This document shows, piece after piece, positions 1-9,418 of a stretch of DNA of 64,000 nucleotides; the first letter of the stretch is position 1, and each line of letters opens with the position of its first letter. The DNA is from Planctomycetota bacterium (GTDB lineage Bacteria; Planctomycetota; JAMOSO01): the NCBI GenBank assembly GCA_027063065.1, contig JAMOSO010000050.1:36067-100066 (forward strand). The letters are read 5' to 3'. The notes under the pieces were generated by a model. That model did not search any database, had not been told where the DNA came from, and worked only from the letters and a program-made list of their open reading frames with translations. A program made the position numbers and the translations under genes.

Positions 1-1254
1 CACAGCAATAGCTCGTCCAGAGGCATGGTACCCATCAAATGGACAATTAGCGCTATTAGAATAAAACTTATCCGTATCAATTGTATTGGCTAATTTAGTA
101 TCAATAATGGTTATATCTGCAACAGAACCTTCTTTAAGCTCTCCCCCGTCTAATTGTAAAATTTTAGCTGGGTTAAAACTTAATTTTTGAATTAACTTGG
201 CTATAGTTAATTTGCCTCGACCGACAGCTTGTGTCAACAATACTGGCAATGTTGATTCTAACCCTATAGCCCCAAACGGTGCAGCTAAAAACTCTTGTTG
301 TTTTTCTTCTAAACCAACAGGATTGTGATGAGAACTAATCGCATCGATTGTACCATCAACTAAACCCTGCATTAAAGCATCGCGATGTTCTTTACCACGC
401 AATGGAGGATAAACTTTAAAGCTAGTATTAAAATCTTGTATACAAATATCGCTCAAAAATAAATTATGAGGCGTTACATCACAGGTAACTTTAACACCAT
501 TTTTTTTTGCTTCTCTAATTAACTCTACTGATTTGCGACTAGAAATTCCAGCAACATGCAAATGCGCACCTGTAGCCTCAGCCAATGCTAAATCTCGATA
601 TAATCTCAATTCTTCTACCAAAGGCGCAATCCCTGAAAAACCTAACTCGGTGGCAACATCTCCAGCAGCCATCACACCACTGCCAATCATAGAAGCATCA
701 CGGCAAAAAGAAATAATTGGCTTACCACACATATCGGCATACTCTAACGCCCTATGCATAACACCACTATGCTCAACAGAAGAATCAGCATCGCTAAACG
801 CAACTGCACCAGCTCTGGATAATAATCCCATTTCAGTTAAACGCTCTCCATCTAATCCAACTGTAATTGCCCCAACAGGATAACATTTAGCACTATGGGC
901 TCGTCTTGCTTGATTGCTAACAAACTCTACTGATGCTTCATTATCAATAGGAGTTTCAGTATCAGCCATCATCACAACCGCTGTAAATCCACCGTGTAAC
1001 GCTGCGGATAATCCAGATTTTATAGTTTCTTCTTCATCGCGACCTGGCTCACGAAAATGCACATTCATATCAATTAAACCTGGAGCAATAATCTTATCTG
1101 TACAATCAATTATTTTTGCTGATTTGATATCTTCAGAATTTAAATCAGATGATATCTTAATAATTTTTTTACCTTCTAATAGTATATCTGCTTTTATTTC
1201 TTTAGCTTTAGAGACATCAATTACTCTGCCACCTTGTAAAATTGTTTTAGACAT
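1..1254 (-). CDS. pyrX: Dihydroorotase-like PyrC' (PyrX), probably catalytically dead; 3' end cut by window
   Basis: Class I dihydroorotase homologue (amidohydrolase fold), 418 codons visible and lacking only the last few. Metal and catalytic positions are lost. The usual D-x-H-x-H motif reads D62-M-N64-V-H66; the second His of H-x-x-H is Gly (H233-V-A-G236); P-H-H is P-H-N264; and the catalytic Asp of T-D-H-A-P-H is His309. The fold motif FREPG at 67-71 is intact. It starts at ATG 1254, overlapping the end of pyrB by 8 bases, with GGGAG about 8 bases upstream. Inactive PyrC' proteins are known in Pseudomonas, where they are needed for assembly of the aspartate transcarbamoylase complex and the order pyrR-pyrB-pyrC' is the same. 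I infer a scaffolding role here; an active dihydroorotase must lie elsewhere. Confidence 0.88.
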   Translation of the reverse strand, partial: MSKTILQGGRVIDVSKAKEIKADILLEGKKIIKISSDLNSEDIKSAKIIDCTDKIIAPGLIDMNVHFREPGRDEEETIKSGLSAALHGGFTAVVMMADTETPIDNEASVEFVSNQARRAHSAKCYPVGAITVGLDGERLTEMGLLSRAGAVAFSDADSSVEHSGVMHRALEYADMCGKPIISFCRDASMIGSGVMAAGDVATELGFSGIAPLVEELRLYRDLALAEATGAHLHVAGISSRKSVELIREAKKNGVKVTCDVTPHNLFLSDICIQDFNTSFKVYPPLRGKEHRDALMQGLVDGTIDAISSHHNPVGLEEKQQEFLAAPFGAIGLESTLPVLLTQAVGRGKLTIAKLIQKLSFNPAKILQLDGGELKEGSVADITIIDTKLANTIDTDKFYSNSANCPFDGYHASGRAIAV

Positions 1255-2176
1255 CTATGCGACTCCCATTTAACAAGTAAAATACTGCCATTCGACAAGC
1301 CAAACCATTAGAAACCTGTTGCAAAATAACAGAATTTTTACTATCGGCAACCTCTGCTGTCATTTCCACACCTCTATTGATGGGGCCTGGATGCATTACT
1401 ACTAAATTTTTGCTAGCTTTTTTTAAACGATCTCTATTCATACCAAACAATAACGCATATTCACGCAAAGACGGAAAGTTACTACGACCTTGCCTTTCCA
1501 TCTGAATACGCAAACAATTTACAACATCCACTTTTTTAATAGTTTCATCTAAATTATAACTAATTTCTACACCCATCTTAGCTATCGATTTTGGGATTAA
1601 AGTAGGCGGACCTACCACCGTTACCTTTGCGCCTAATTTTAATAAGCCAAAAATATTAGAACGAGCCACACGACTATGACGTATATCACCTACTATAGCT
1701 ACCTTAACTCCTTCAAGCGTGCCTAACTTTTCTCTGATAGTAAAAATATCTAACAATCCTTGGGTTGGATGCTCATGGCACCCATCTCCAGCATTGACAA
1801 TTGCGCAATTTAAATGCTTGGCTAAAATTTGCGGTACACCTGGGCAACTATGACGAACAACTACCATATCCACACCCATAGCTTCTATATTAGAAGCCGT
1901 GTCAATTAATGTTTCGCCTTTACTCAAAGAACTACCAGACTTATTAAATTGAATTAAATCCGCGCTTAAACGCTGAGCAGCCAATTGAAACGACATAGAT
2001 GTTCTAGTACTAGGCTCAAAAAACAACAATGCTACGGTTCGACCTTGCAATGCAGGAACCTTTTTAATACTGCGTGTAGAAACCTCTTTTAAACCCTCAG
2101 CAGTATCCAAAATCATATTTAACTCATTGCGATCTAAATCTTTTAGACCCAATAGATGTTTTTTTGTCCACTTCAC
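1247..2176 (-). CDS. pyrB: Aspartate carbamoyltransferase catalytic chain
   Basis: Condenses carbamoyl phosphate with L-aspartate, the committed step of pyrimidine synthesis, in the cytoplasm. The 309-residue length is normal. The carbamoyl-phosphate loop FEPSTRTS is near residue 53, followed by the HPTQ motif (GDGCHEHPTQGLLD) and HPGPINRGVE near the C-terminus. The start is GTG at 2176, set by a strong GGAGG 5 bases upstream. It lies 11 bases after pyrR and overlaps pyrX, so the three genes should be co-translated. No regulatory PyrI chain is present, which fits a PyrB-PyrC' type complex. Confidence 0.96.
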   Translation of the reverse strand: MKWTKKHLLGLKDLDRNELNMILDTAEGLKEVSTRSIKKVPALQGRTVALLFFEPSTRTSMSFQLAAQRLSADLIQFNKSGSSLSKGETLIDTASNIEAMGVDMVVVRHSCPGVPQILAKHLNCAIVNAGDGCHEHPTQGLLDIFTIREKLGTLEGVKVAIVGDIRHSRVARSNIFGLLKLGAKVTVVGPPTLIPKSIAKMGVEISYNLDETIKKVDVVNCLRIQMERQGRSNFPSLREYALLFGMNRDRLKKASKNLVVMHPGPINRGVEMTAEVADSKNSVILQQVSNGLACRMAVFYLLNGSRIDV

Positions 2177-2187
2177 CTAGTCCTCCT

Positions 2188-2715
2188 TTAACTTATTTGA
2201 CTATTGTTTGTGAAATAAATACCATCGTCTTCACCGCCATTATAGATAACTTCTATTTTATTTGTATGAGACTCTTCTATTGTTAAACCAACATAATCTG
2301 CCTGAATAGGCAATTCACGACCATGTCTATTAACCAACGTGACCAAACGTATCAGGCGTGGTCTTCCCAAGGCCATAACCTGATCTATTGCTGCTCTGAT
2401 TGTTCGTCCAGTAAATAAAACTTCATCTACCAATATAACTGTTTTATTTTCTAAACTAAAATTAATATCTGTTCCCTCAAGCGGTACATCTGGCAATCGT
2501 TTATGAATATCATCGCGATACAAAGAAACATCAATATAACCAACATCTAATTTATCTGTTTTATTCTGTAACTCCTTAGCCAAGGCATCAACGACTTTTA
2601 CACCACCTTTACGAACACCCAACAAACAAAAATTATCACCACAGTTTTGCAATATTTTTACAGATAATTGTTTGATTATTTTGTTTAATTCTTCACTATC
2701 TAAATACTTTTTCAT
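2188..2715 (-). CDS. pyrR: PyrR: pyr regulator / uracil phosphoribosyltransferase
   Basis: PyrR family phosphoribosyltransferase, 175 residues from ATG 2715 (an ATG at 2742 would add nine residues and overlap the upstream gene further). The PRPP-binding loop reads VDEVLFTGRT, where most PyrR proteins have V-D-D-V-L; the acidic pair is kept as Asp-Glu. The downstream NRHGRELPI motif is also typical. In Firmicutes PyrR binds pyr mRNA to cause attenuation; I see no convincing PyrR-binding hairpin in the short spacers here, so its regulatory role is open. It overlaps the end of the MnmE-like gene by 20 bases and leads directly into pyrB. Confidence 0.92.
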   Translation of the reverse strand: MKKYLDSEELNKIIKQLSVKILQNCGDNFCLLGVRKGGVKVVDALAKELQNKTDKLDVGYIDVSLYRDDIHKRLPDVPLEGTDINFSLENKTVILVDEVLFTGRTIRAAIDQVMALGRPRLIRLVTLVNRHGRELPIQADYVGLTIEESHTNKIEVIYNGGEDDGIYFTNNSQIS

Positions 2716-3772
2716 TATTTTTATATAACTCCATTGCCTCATTAATTTTGTCTTTTTCTAATATTTTACATAGCTTTTTAACAATCTCATATTGTTTTTT
2801 TGAAAAACAAACAGTATCGCCTATTTTAGGTAAAGAATAAGGATACAATCTATGCAATAACGATTTTTTAATTTGTTCTAAACCATCACCTGTAACAGAA
2901 GAAAACTTAATTGCATCATCTGGCAACATTTGCAATACATCATTATTAGCCAAATCTAATTTACTATAAAAATTCAATACTTCATCATTTGGATTAAAAT
3001 CTATTGGCAAGGCTTTATCTAAAGGATAAAAATTAACAATAACATCTGCTTCGGACAATAATGTTTCAAAATGATTATAAGACTGAAGATCCTGCATAGC
3101 ATTGTCAAAATCACCAGAACCTGGAGTGTCATATAATTCGATTTCTATACCATTTAAAATGACAGAGGCACTTAAAGCATCGCGCGTTGTATAACATACA
3201 TTAGACACAAGAGCCAATTGTTTATCTACTAAAATATTAAACAATGTGGATTTGCCAGCATTGGTCGGACCTGTCAAAAAAACAGCATGGGTTTGTTGTG
3301 CCAAAACAGCATAATAACTATGTTGATATAAAAGCTCTAATCGTTTTTTATCACAAGAAACTATAGCATTCTCAACAACATACTTTAACTGGTTTATATT
3401 AGTAGCAGCAAATAGATGACAGGCAAAACGACTTCTAGCCAACCTCAAAGCCCGCAATTGAGAAGAATCATCGCTGTTACAAGCTTCATATGCTCCCTCA
3501 GCAATTAAAAAATGTACTAATTTAGACAAAATTGCCTGTGAAGCATGTAAATACAAAAAGTATTTACTATCACGAAAACAAACCAAAGCTTCGTCTAACG
3601 GCTCGCCATCAATACTTATAGATATTAAATAATTTTTATTTTCAACAGGATTTAAAATAGCCGTATTTGCTGGCACTAATTTAGCTATTATTTGATTAGC
3701 ATCTGTACCAAATACAGTTACTACTGTTATGGCTGAACCAGTGCTAGGATTTAAAATAGAATAATTAATCAT
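2696..3772 (-). CDS. MnmE-like GTPase without the C-terminal catalytic cysteine
   Basis: A 358-residue protein that resembles a shortened, diverged tRNA-modification GTPase MnmE/TrmE. The N-terminal half has the tetrahydrofolate-domain layout (GEPLDEAL, then a helical stretch ending near residue 105, numbered from the upstream TTG at 3793). The G domain has P-loop GPTNAGKST (175-183), switch I YTTRD, G3 DTPG (222-225) and a SKLD version of N-K-x-D. True MnmE is about 450 residues and ends in a C-[ILV]-G-K motif; this ends in NNEKVFR with no cysteine. The start is ATG 3772. It probably is not the canonical tRNA enzyme. It overlaps pyrR by 20 bases, so it is likely translated with the pyr genes. 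Confidence 0.75.
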   Translation of the reverse strand: MINYSILNPSTGSAITVVTVFGTDANQIIAKLVPANTAILNPVENKNYLISISIDGEPLDEALVCFRDSKYFLYLHASQAILSKLVHFLIAEGAYEACNSDDSSQLRALRLARSRFACHLFAATNINQLKYVVENAIVSCDKKRLELLYQHSYYAVLAQQTHAVFLTGPTNAGKSTLFNILVDKQLALVSNVCYTTRDALSASVILNGIEIELYDTPGSGDFDNAMQDLQSYNHFETLLSEADVIVNFYPLDKALPIDFNPNDEVLNFYSKLDLANNDVLQMLPDDAIKFSSVTGDGLEQIKKSLLHRLYPYSLPKIGDTVCFSKKQYEIVKKLCKILEKDKINEAMELYKNNEKVFR

Positions 3773-3835
3773 ACTTATAGAATACCATAGCAAAAAAAAT
3801 TAGCACTGTTTTTTGTGTGATGTAGCAAAAACTAT

Positions 3836-5761
3836 TCAGTCACCAATTTTATACAAAATCAAACCTTGATTAGATGCTCCCGCCTTTGGCCAAACACGCT
3901 CTGAATTTGCCACAATCTTAGACAATTCTTTTAAGGAACTTACTGGCAAATACCCTGTATACCGCTTACCTTTATACATATACGCATAAGAGTTTTGATA
4001 GCGATTTAACTCGGCATAATCTACTAAAAAATATTTAATTTTCTGTAATTGTAAATACTTTACAAAACCATTTTTTAAAATATTTTCTAACTCTACTGAC
4101 ATAAATACAGTTTGATATTTAAACGATATGTCCAATGGATAATAATAACTTTTAGCATCTGCTACACTAAAAACCTTATCTATTTGAGGATGCTTTTCTA
4201 AATACTTAATTAAACCAAATTGTGATAAACTAGTTTTAAAATAAGCATCATAAGATTGACTACCAATTAAAACTGGTATTTTTAAGCGCATACAATAAAT
4301 GCTAATTACTAGATTAGTGAAAATAGAAATTAAAACAAATCCATAAATTATCCGTTTGCCAAATAATTTAACTAATTCAAAAAAACCAACCGAAACAAAT
4401 ACCATTATCAACAGATATGCGGGATATAAAAATCTAGCAATGCGATGAGTCGCCACAACCCAAAGCACTAGCCATATAATAGCAGATAAACAAAATAATC
4501 TTGCAGATTTATTTTTGAATAAAAACTTCCATGACATAAAAAACAAAAAAATTACTATAGGTGAGATAACCCAATAATGGTTTAACCCATCAGCTATAGA
4601 CATTAAAAAACTTGTATCAGAATGATATTTATGCGCCCAATTCCAACGCGCAACATCAGAGGCGCGCATTGTACCTGAAGGTAAAAAATTACATAACAAT
4701 GGATAAAATGGATTTCCTGTATTAAACCAGTTAAACCACAGCCATGGATTAATAACTATTGGTACAATTATGATTTGCACACAAGTTATTATTTTTTGAC
4801 AACCATAATCACCTAAAAAAATAAACACACAAATAATAGGCAACCCAAAAAACAACATATTATATTTAACACACGATCCTATACATACCAATAAAATGAT
4901 TGCTAAAGTATTTTTTTTATCTACACCTTTAATAACAAAATAAATACTACTTAAAAAACACAAACTCAATGGTATTTCTACATAAAATTTTTGAGCTAAT
5001 ATGATAGTCCAGGGCATCAACACTACTAGTAATGCCGACATAAAAGCATTAATACGTTTTAAGCTAATATGCAATGTTATTTGATATACAACAATAACTA
5101 AACCTATAGTCAACCAAACATTGATATACTGTACTATAATCGAAGTGATAATCTGATCGCGAGTGGCACTCAAGAGTAAATAAGCCAATGTTTCCATTGC
5201 CTGTGGAAAGGCAGCATAAATATTATTATGTAAAAATGTAATTTTCCCTAGACGCACATAATCGGCCGGCACACCCAAATGATATTCTAAAACATCAAAA
5301 TCTAAAGCTGGCACCGATGCAAATGCAAAAAGCAAAAACAATAATAAACCAATAAAAAACACAAAAAACAACTCTTCTGATTTATAACTGTTTAAACTTT
5401 TAAGCCATCTAACAATAAAATAATAATAACTTTTAATAATACGCCAACCAAACAGGCTCGGCGAAATTAAAATCAATACCGCTGTTATATCATCAATTAA
5501 CCCGGCAAGTCCCAAAACAAAAGCAATAACTGCAAGCAACCATAACCCACCCATAAACCTCGACACTTGACCAACTAAACCGTCGCCAAAAACAGGCTTA
5601 AATACAAACCCCAACACACCTGCACTAGAAATTAAAACGCCCGTTAAAAGCAAAGAGACAAACGGCAACAACCACAAAGACAGCACAACCTGAGCCGCCT
5701 GATTAAAGCCATAGAACAGACACGAAGCCAACAAAAAGAATATTAGGATAGTTTTCTGCAT
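3836..5761 (-). CDS. GT39-like polytopic membrane glycosyltransferase
   Basis: A 641-residue membrane protein with about a dozen hydrophobic segments. After a run of N-terminal segments it has the luminal-loop sequence LDFDVLEYHLGVPADY (around residues 152-167), with the Asp and Glu-Tyr-His pattern of GT-C fold glycosyltransferases (PMT/ArnT-like, family 39). A soluble C-terminal part follows residue ~500. Such enzymes transfer sugars from polyprenyl-phosphate donors at the outer face of the inner membrane; the acceptor cannot be told. It is transcribed divergently from mdh and shows no clear ribosome binding site. Family assignment is fairly firm, substrate unknown. Confidence 0.78.
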   Translation of the reverse strand: MQKTILIFFLLASCLFYGFNQAAQVVLSLWLLPFVSLLLTGVLISSAGVLGFVFKPVFGDGLVGQVSRFMGGLWLLAVIAFVLGLAGLIDDITAVLILISPSLFGWRIIKSYYYFIVRWLKSLNSYKSEELFFVFFIGLLLFLLFAFASVPALDFDVLEYHLGVPADYVRLGKITFLHNNIYAAFPQAMETLAYLLLSATRDQIITSIIVQYINVWLTIGLVIVVYQITLHISLKRINAFMSALLVVLMPWTIILAQKFYVEIPLSLCFLSSIYFVIKGVDKKNTLAIILLVCIGSCVKYNMLFFGLPIICVFIFLGDYGCQKIITCVQIIIVPIVINPWLWFNWFNTGNPFYPLLCNFLPSGTMRASDVARWNWAHKYHSDTSFLMSIADGLNHYWVISPIVIFLFFMSWKFLFKNKSARLFCLSAIIWLVLWVVATHRIARFLYPAYLLIMVFVSVGFFELVKLFGKRIIYGFVLISIFTNLVISIYCMRLKIPVLIGSQSYDAYFKTSLSQFGLIKYLEKHPQIDKVFSVADAKSYYYPLDISFKYQTVFMSVELENILKNGFVKYLQLQKIKYFLVDYAELNRYQNSYAYMYKGKRYTGYLPVSSLKELSKIVANSERVWPKAGASNQGLILYKIGD

Positions 5762-5818
5762 TTTTTTATTGTAACAAAAAAAATTAAATTTGTCCTACAA
5801 GGATTTCATCTACACCGT

Positions 5819-5850
5819 AAAAGTATTGACATACCATAGACAATACTTTT
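5819..5850. promoter_or_regulatory. Palindrome overlapping the presumed mdh promoter
   Basis: A perfect 10-bp inverted repeat (AAAAGTATTG / CAATACTTTT) with a 12-base loop lies about 35 bases upstream of mdh. A TTGACA -35-like hexamer (5826-5831) is embedded in it; the -10 is not convincing. It could be an operator or part of a terminator for the divergent region. Confidence 0.4.
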
Positions 5851-5883
5851 AAGTAAATAAAAACTTAATTTAATGGAGCGTTT

Positions 5884-6864
5884 ATGTCTGATTCAGTAAG
5901 AGTAACAATAACTGGTGCCGCTGGTCAAATTGGCTATGCACTTTTATTTCGCATTGCAAGCGGGCAAATGTTTGGCGCTGACACCAAAATTGATTTAAAT
6001 CTTTTAGAGTTAGAACTAGCTATGAAAACATTAAAAGGCATAGCCATGGAATTAGACGACTGTGCATTTCCATTGTTAAATTCTATCACTTGCACCAATG
6101 ACTTAAACGAAGGCTTTAAAGATACTGATTGGGCATTACTTGTTGGTGCTGTCCCTCGCAAAGACGGCATAGAACGTGCAGATTTGCTCAACATCAATGG
6201 AAATGTATTCACAGAGCAAGGTGCAGCAATCAAAGCCAATGCCAAATCTAGCTGTAAAGTACTTGTAGTTGGCAACCCTTGTAACACAAACGCCTTAATC
6301 TGTCATAACGCATCAGATTTGCCTAATAAACAAATTTTTGCAATGACAATGTTAGACCAAAACAGAGCCCATACACAACTAGCTCAAAAAGCAGGAGTAG
6401 ATGTTAGTAAAGTTAAAAACTTAGCTATTTGGGGTAACCATTCGCCGTCGATGTTTGCAGACTTTGCCAATGCTACAATAAACAATCAACCATTATGCGA
6501 AGTTATCACAGACCATAATTGGCTAGAGAGTGAATTTTTAGAAACAGTTGGAAAACGCGGAAGCGCAATTATAAAAACTAGAGGCGCATCATCAGCCGCT
6601 TCGGCAGCCAATGCTATTATTGATACTGTACGTAAATTAACTACACCTACACCAGAAGGTGAATTTTTTAGCGTTTGCGTGCCAAGTGATGGTTCTTACG
6701 GAACTCCACAAGGTTTAATTTCTTCTTTTCCTGTTCGTAGCAATGGAACTGACTATGAAATCATACAAGGCTTAAAACATAATGATTTTGCAAAAAATAA
6801 ATTAAAAGCAACATTTGACGAATTAAGTCGAGAACGGGACGCCGTTTCTAATCTATTAAAATAA
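5884..6864 (+). CDS. mdh: Malate dehydrogenase
   Basis: NAD-dependent malate/oxaloacetate interconversion (TCA cycle). It has 326 residues, the size of the chlamydial/eukaryotic-cytosolic type. The NAD-binding motif GAAGQIG is at residues 11-17. The substrate-binding arginine segments are present ([14 protein letters not shown]), as are MLDQNRA and the catalytic-His motif IWGNHS. The ATG start follows GGAG at 5874-5877. It is monocistronic or leads weakly into the phosphoesterase 33 bases downstream. No anomalies seen. Confidence 0.96.
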   Translation: MSDSVRVTITGAAGQIGYALLFRIASGQMFGADTKIDLNLLELELAMKTLKGIAMELDDCAFPLLNSITCTNDLNEGFKDTDWALLVGAVPRKDGIERADLLNINGNVFTEQGAAIKANAKSSCKVLVVGNPCNTNALICHNASDLPNKQIFAMTMLDQNRAHTQLAQKAGVDVSKVKNLAIWGNHSPSMFADFANATINNQPLCEVITDHNWLESEFLETVGKRGSAIIKTRGASSAASAANAIIDTVRKLTTPTPEGEFFSVCVPSDGSYGTPQGLISSFPVRSNGTDYEIIQGLKHNDFAKNKLKATFDELSRERDAVSNLLK

Positions 6865-6880
6865 ATTCAAGGGCGCATTT

Positions 6881-6901
6881 ATGTACTCCCATATAAAATG
6901 A
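6881..6901 (+). promoter_or_regulatory. Six-codon leader ORF overlapping the phosphoesterase start
   Basis: ATG at 6881 opens a six-codon frame (MYSHIK) whose TGA overlaps the ATG of the next gene as ATGA (6898-6901). The only good Shine-Dalgarno (AAGGG at 6869-6873) is spaced correctly for this small frame and is too far from the phosphoesterase ATG. This suggests translational coupling. Confidence 0.45.
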
Positions 6902-8085
6902 TTTATAAAAATCGCATTGCCATTTTAGGCGACTTACACTACGAACCACAAATAGCGCCAATATATAGACGTGCTATGTATCAAATCTTAAAATACAAAC
7001 CAAGCAGACTATTTAACCTTGGCGATATTGGAGGATATTCTTACGCAGGAAGTCCACAAAGCTTTGAAGATGGTTTTCAATATTTATCTGATTTTAGTAT
7101 CCCTTTTCATCCCTTAATTGGCAACCATGATTTAGAACACCTAAATTTTGCAACTGATGCAGAAGCCATAAACTCTTGGTGCTATAGTTTTGCCAAACCA
7201 AAACCATATTATTTCGTTAAATTACCAAATGCTATTGGGATTGTCTTATCGTCTACAATTTTTAGAGAAGCAAAAAATTGCTGCCATGAAATAACAATTG
7301 ATTCTGTGCAAATCCAATGGTTAAAAAAAACTTTACAAAAATACAAACACCTGCCTACATTCATATTTTCTCATGCACCTATTGCCGGCACAGGAATTAG
7401 AGTTATACAAGATATTCATTTAACAGCCCCCAATGCTTACTTAAACAACACTAATAACCCATTACAATTTATTAAATTAATAAAACATAACCCTCAAATC
7501 AAATTGTGGTTTTCTGCTCATAATCACTTAGGACATAATTATAAAAACACAATCACAGTTAAAGAATCATGCACTTTTGTTCACACAGGCACTATTAGCC
7601 CTGTCAGTCGCGATAAAACATTTCATACAAGATTTTTGGAATTTGATAAAACTGGATTTACAATTTGCACACTCGACCATACCAGTGGCGAGTATTTAAA
7701 AGATTTTGAATTTATATTTAAAGATAATGATTATAAATTTTTAAGGGATTTTAAAGAGCCTGATTTCAATCACGTCATAGCACCAGATTTAAATAACTAT
7801 AAAAACCTTTTACAAATTGGCGATAGTGCTTTTATTGTAAATAAAAATATGATAGTCGAATATGATTTTAAAACAAAAACTGCCTTGGGCGTTGTGGCAA
7901 AAAACATAAGTAATACCATAGTTTTAACAGAGCATAATAACAATTTAGTAATTAAAAAAGACAATCAAATCGTTGCTACATATAAACGCAATTGCTACGG
8001 TTGGTTTTTTAATGTCTTTTTTAAAAATGATTGGAAAACACTAATTGCCAATTTAGAAAACAAAACTTCTGATGCAAAGCATTAA
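6898..8085 (+). CDS. Calcineurin-like metallophosphoesterase
   Basis: A 395-residue predicted phosphohydrolase. The metallophosphoesterase signature runs in order: GDLHYEP (11-17), GDIGGY (near 42), GNHD (near 76), SHAPIAG (near 158) and AHNHLGH in place of the usual G-H-x-H. The first ~250 residues form this domain; the C-terminal ~140 residues look beta-rich and are not recognised. There is no signal peptide, so it is cytoplasmic. ATG 6898 is the only workable start and is probably reached by coupling from a six-codon leader frame. Substrate unknown. Confidence 0.82.
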   Translation: MIYKNRIAILGDLHYEPQIAPIYRRAMYQILKYKPSRLFNLGDIGGYSYAGSPQSFEDGFQYLSDFSIPFHPLIGNHDLEHLNFATDAEAINSWCYSFAKPKPYYFVKLPNAIGIVLSSTIFREAKNCCHEITIDSVQIQWLKKTLQKYKHLPTFIFSHAPIAGTGIRVIQDIHLTAPNAYLNNTNNPLQFIKLIKHNPQIKLWFSAHNHLGHNYKNTITVKESCTFVHTGTISPVSRDKTFHTRFLEFDKTGFTICTLDHTSGEYLKDFEFIFKDNDYKFLRDFKEPDFNHVIAPDLNNYKNLLQIGDSAFIVNKNMIVEYDFKTKTALGVVAKNISNTIVLTEHNNNLVIKKDNQIVATYKRNCYGWFFNVFFKNDWKTLIANLENKTSDAKH

Positions 8086-8154
8086 CAAAAGGTGGCAAAG
8101 CAAATGCACTTTGGTATTATACATCCTAAATTTTAATTAAGATGGAGACATATT

Positions 8155-9378
8155 GTGGCAACAATTAACAGTAATTACGATAAATTATCAGCTGGTTATC
8201 TTTTTCCAGAAATCGCTAGACGTACAAAAGAATTTTTAGCCAATAATAGTGATGCAAAAATCATGCGCTTAGGTATTGGCGACACCACAGAAGCTTTACC
8301 AAATTCTGTAATTGAAAGCATTAAAAAAAGAGTAGAACAACTAGGTAACACCAATAGCTATAGTGGTTACGGTTCATCAGAAGGAGAGGCCGAATTACGC
8401 AATGCTATCGCAAATTCTTATGCAAAATTAGGCGCAAATATTGCTGCCGAAGATATTTTTGTAAGCGATGGAGCCAAAGGTGATTCTGCAAATATCCAAT
8501 CTGTTTTCGGTGTCGACAATATAGTAGCTGTTCAGGACCCTGCCTACCCTGTTTATGTTGATTCTAATGTAATTGCTGGACGAACCGGCAAAGCCACCGA
8601 CGGCAATTATGCTGGATTAGTATATATGCCATGTACTGCAGAAAATAACTTTTTTCCAACACTACCTGATAGCAAAGTTGATATTATATACTTATGCAGT
8701 CCAAACAACCCTACTGGTGCTGTAGCTAATAAAGAACAACTTAAAACATTTGTCAATTATGCCTTAAAAAATAAGGCGGTCATTATTTTTGATGCTGCAT
8801 ACGCCGCCTTTATCAAAGACGATAATTTGCCAAAATCTATTTATGAAATTGAAGGTGCAAAAAAATGCGCTATTGAAATTAATTCATTTTCAAAAACAGC
8901 TGGCTTTACAGGTGTTCGTTTAGGCTGGTGTGTAGTGCCAAAAGATTTAGAAGTAGAAAATGCTGAAGCTGGCAAAATACATGGGCTTTGGACTCGTCGT
9001 CAAAACACATTTTTTAATGGTGCATCTAACATAGTGCAATCTGGTGGACTAGCTGTATTTTCTGAACAAGGTCAAAAAGAAGTTAGTGAATTAGTCAATT
9101 ATTATATGGAAAATGCACGCCTTATAAAAGAATGTTTAAATGCCAAAGGTCTAAAGACGTATGGTGGCGAAAACGCCCCTTATGTTTGGCTACAAACCTC
9201 TAACAACCTTACTTCTTGGGAATTCTTTGACAAATTACTTAATGAATGTCATGTGGTAGGCACTCCAGGAGCTGGTTTTGGACCTAGTGGAGAAGGCTAT
9301 TTTAGACTTAGCTCTTTTGGACATCGTGAAGATGTTATATGCGCTATTGAGAGCATCAATAAAAATCTAAATATATAA
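8155..9378 (+). CDS. dapL: LL-diaminopimelate aminotransferase
   Basis: PLP-dependent class I/II aminotransferase that converts tetrahydrodipicolinate directly to LL-diaminopimelate, the short route to lysine and peptidoglycan. It has 407 residues, normal for DapL. The N-terminal YLFPEIARRTKEF and LGIGDTTE segments are diagnostic. The PLP lysine is K247 in SFSKTAGFTGVRLG, and SPNNPTGA is the cofactor-binding loop. It starts at GTG 8155, with GGAG 7 bases upstream. The DapL pathway is shared by Chlamydiae, plants and many PVC bacteria. A hairpin follows the stop codon. Confidence 0.96.
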   Translation: MATINSNYDKLSAGYLFPEIARRTKEFLANNSDAKIMRLGIGDTTEALPNSVIESIKKRVEQLGNTNSYSGYGSSEGEAELRNAIANSYAKLGANIAAEDIFVSDGAKGDSANIQSVFGVDNIVAVQDPAYPVYVDSNVIAGRTGKATDGNYAGLVYMPCTAENNFFPTLPDSKVDIIYLCSPNNPTGAVANKEQLKTFVNYALKNKAVIIFDAAYAAFIKDDNLPKSIYEIEGAKKCAIEINSFSKTAGFTGVRLGWCVVPKDLEVENAEAGKIHGLWTRRQNTFFNGASNIVQSGGLAVFSEQGQKEVSELVNYYMENARLIKECLNAKGLKTYGGENAPYVWLQTSNNLTSWEFFDKLLNECHVVGTPGAGFGPSGEGYFRLSSFGHREDVICAIESINKNLNI

Positions 9379-9390
9379 TTAATATTCAGA

Positions 9391-9418
9391 TCCACGCATA
9401 GCACAACCTATGCGTGGA
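9391..9418 (+). terminator. Hairpin after dapL, no U-tract
   Basis: A perfect 10-bp stem (TCCACGCATA / TATGCGTGGA) with an 8-base loop begins 12 bases after the dapL stop. No run of T follows, so it may act as a 3' stability element or weak terminator. The GTG proposed for the next small ORF lies inside it. Confidence 0.5.

Noticed and set aside
533-1273. Two plus-strand frames opposite pyrX
   Set aside because: They are antisense to the clearly coding dihydroorotase-like gene and show no family signal.
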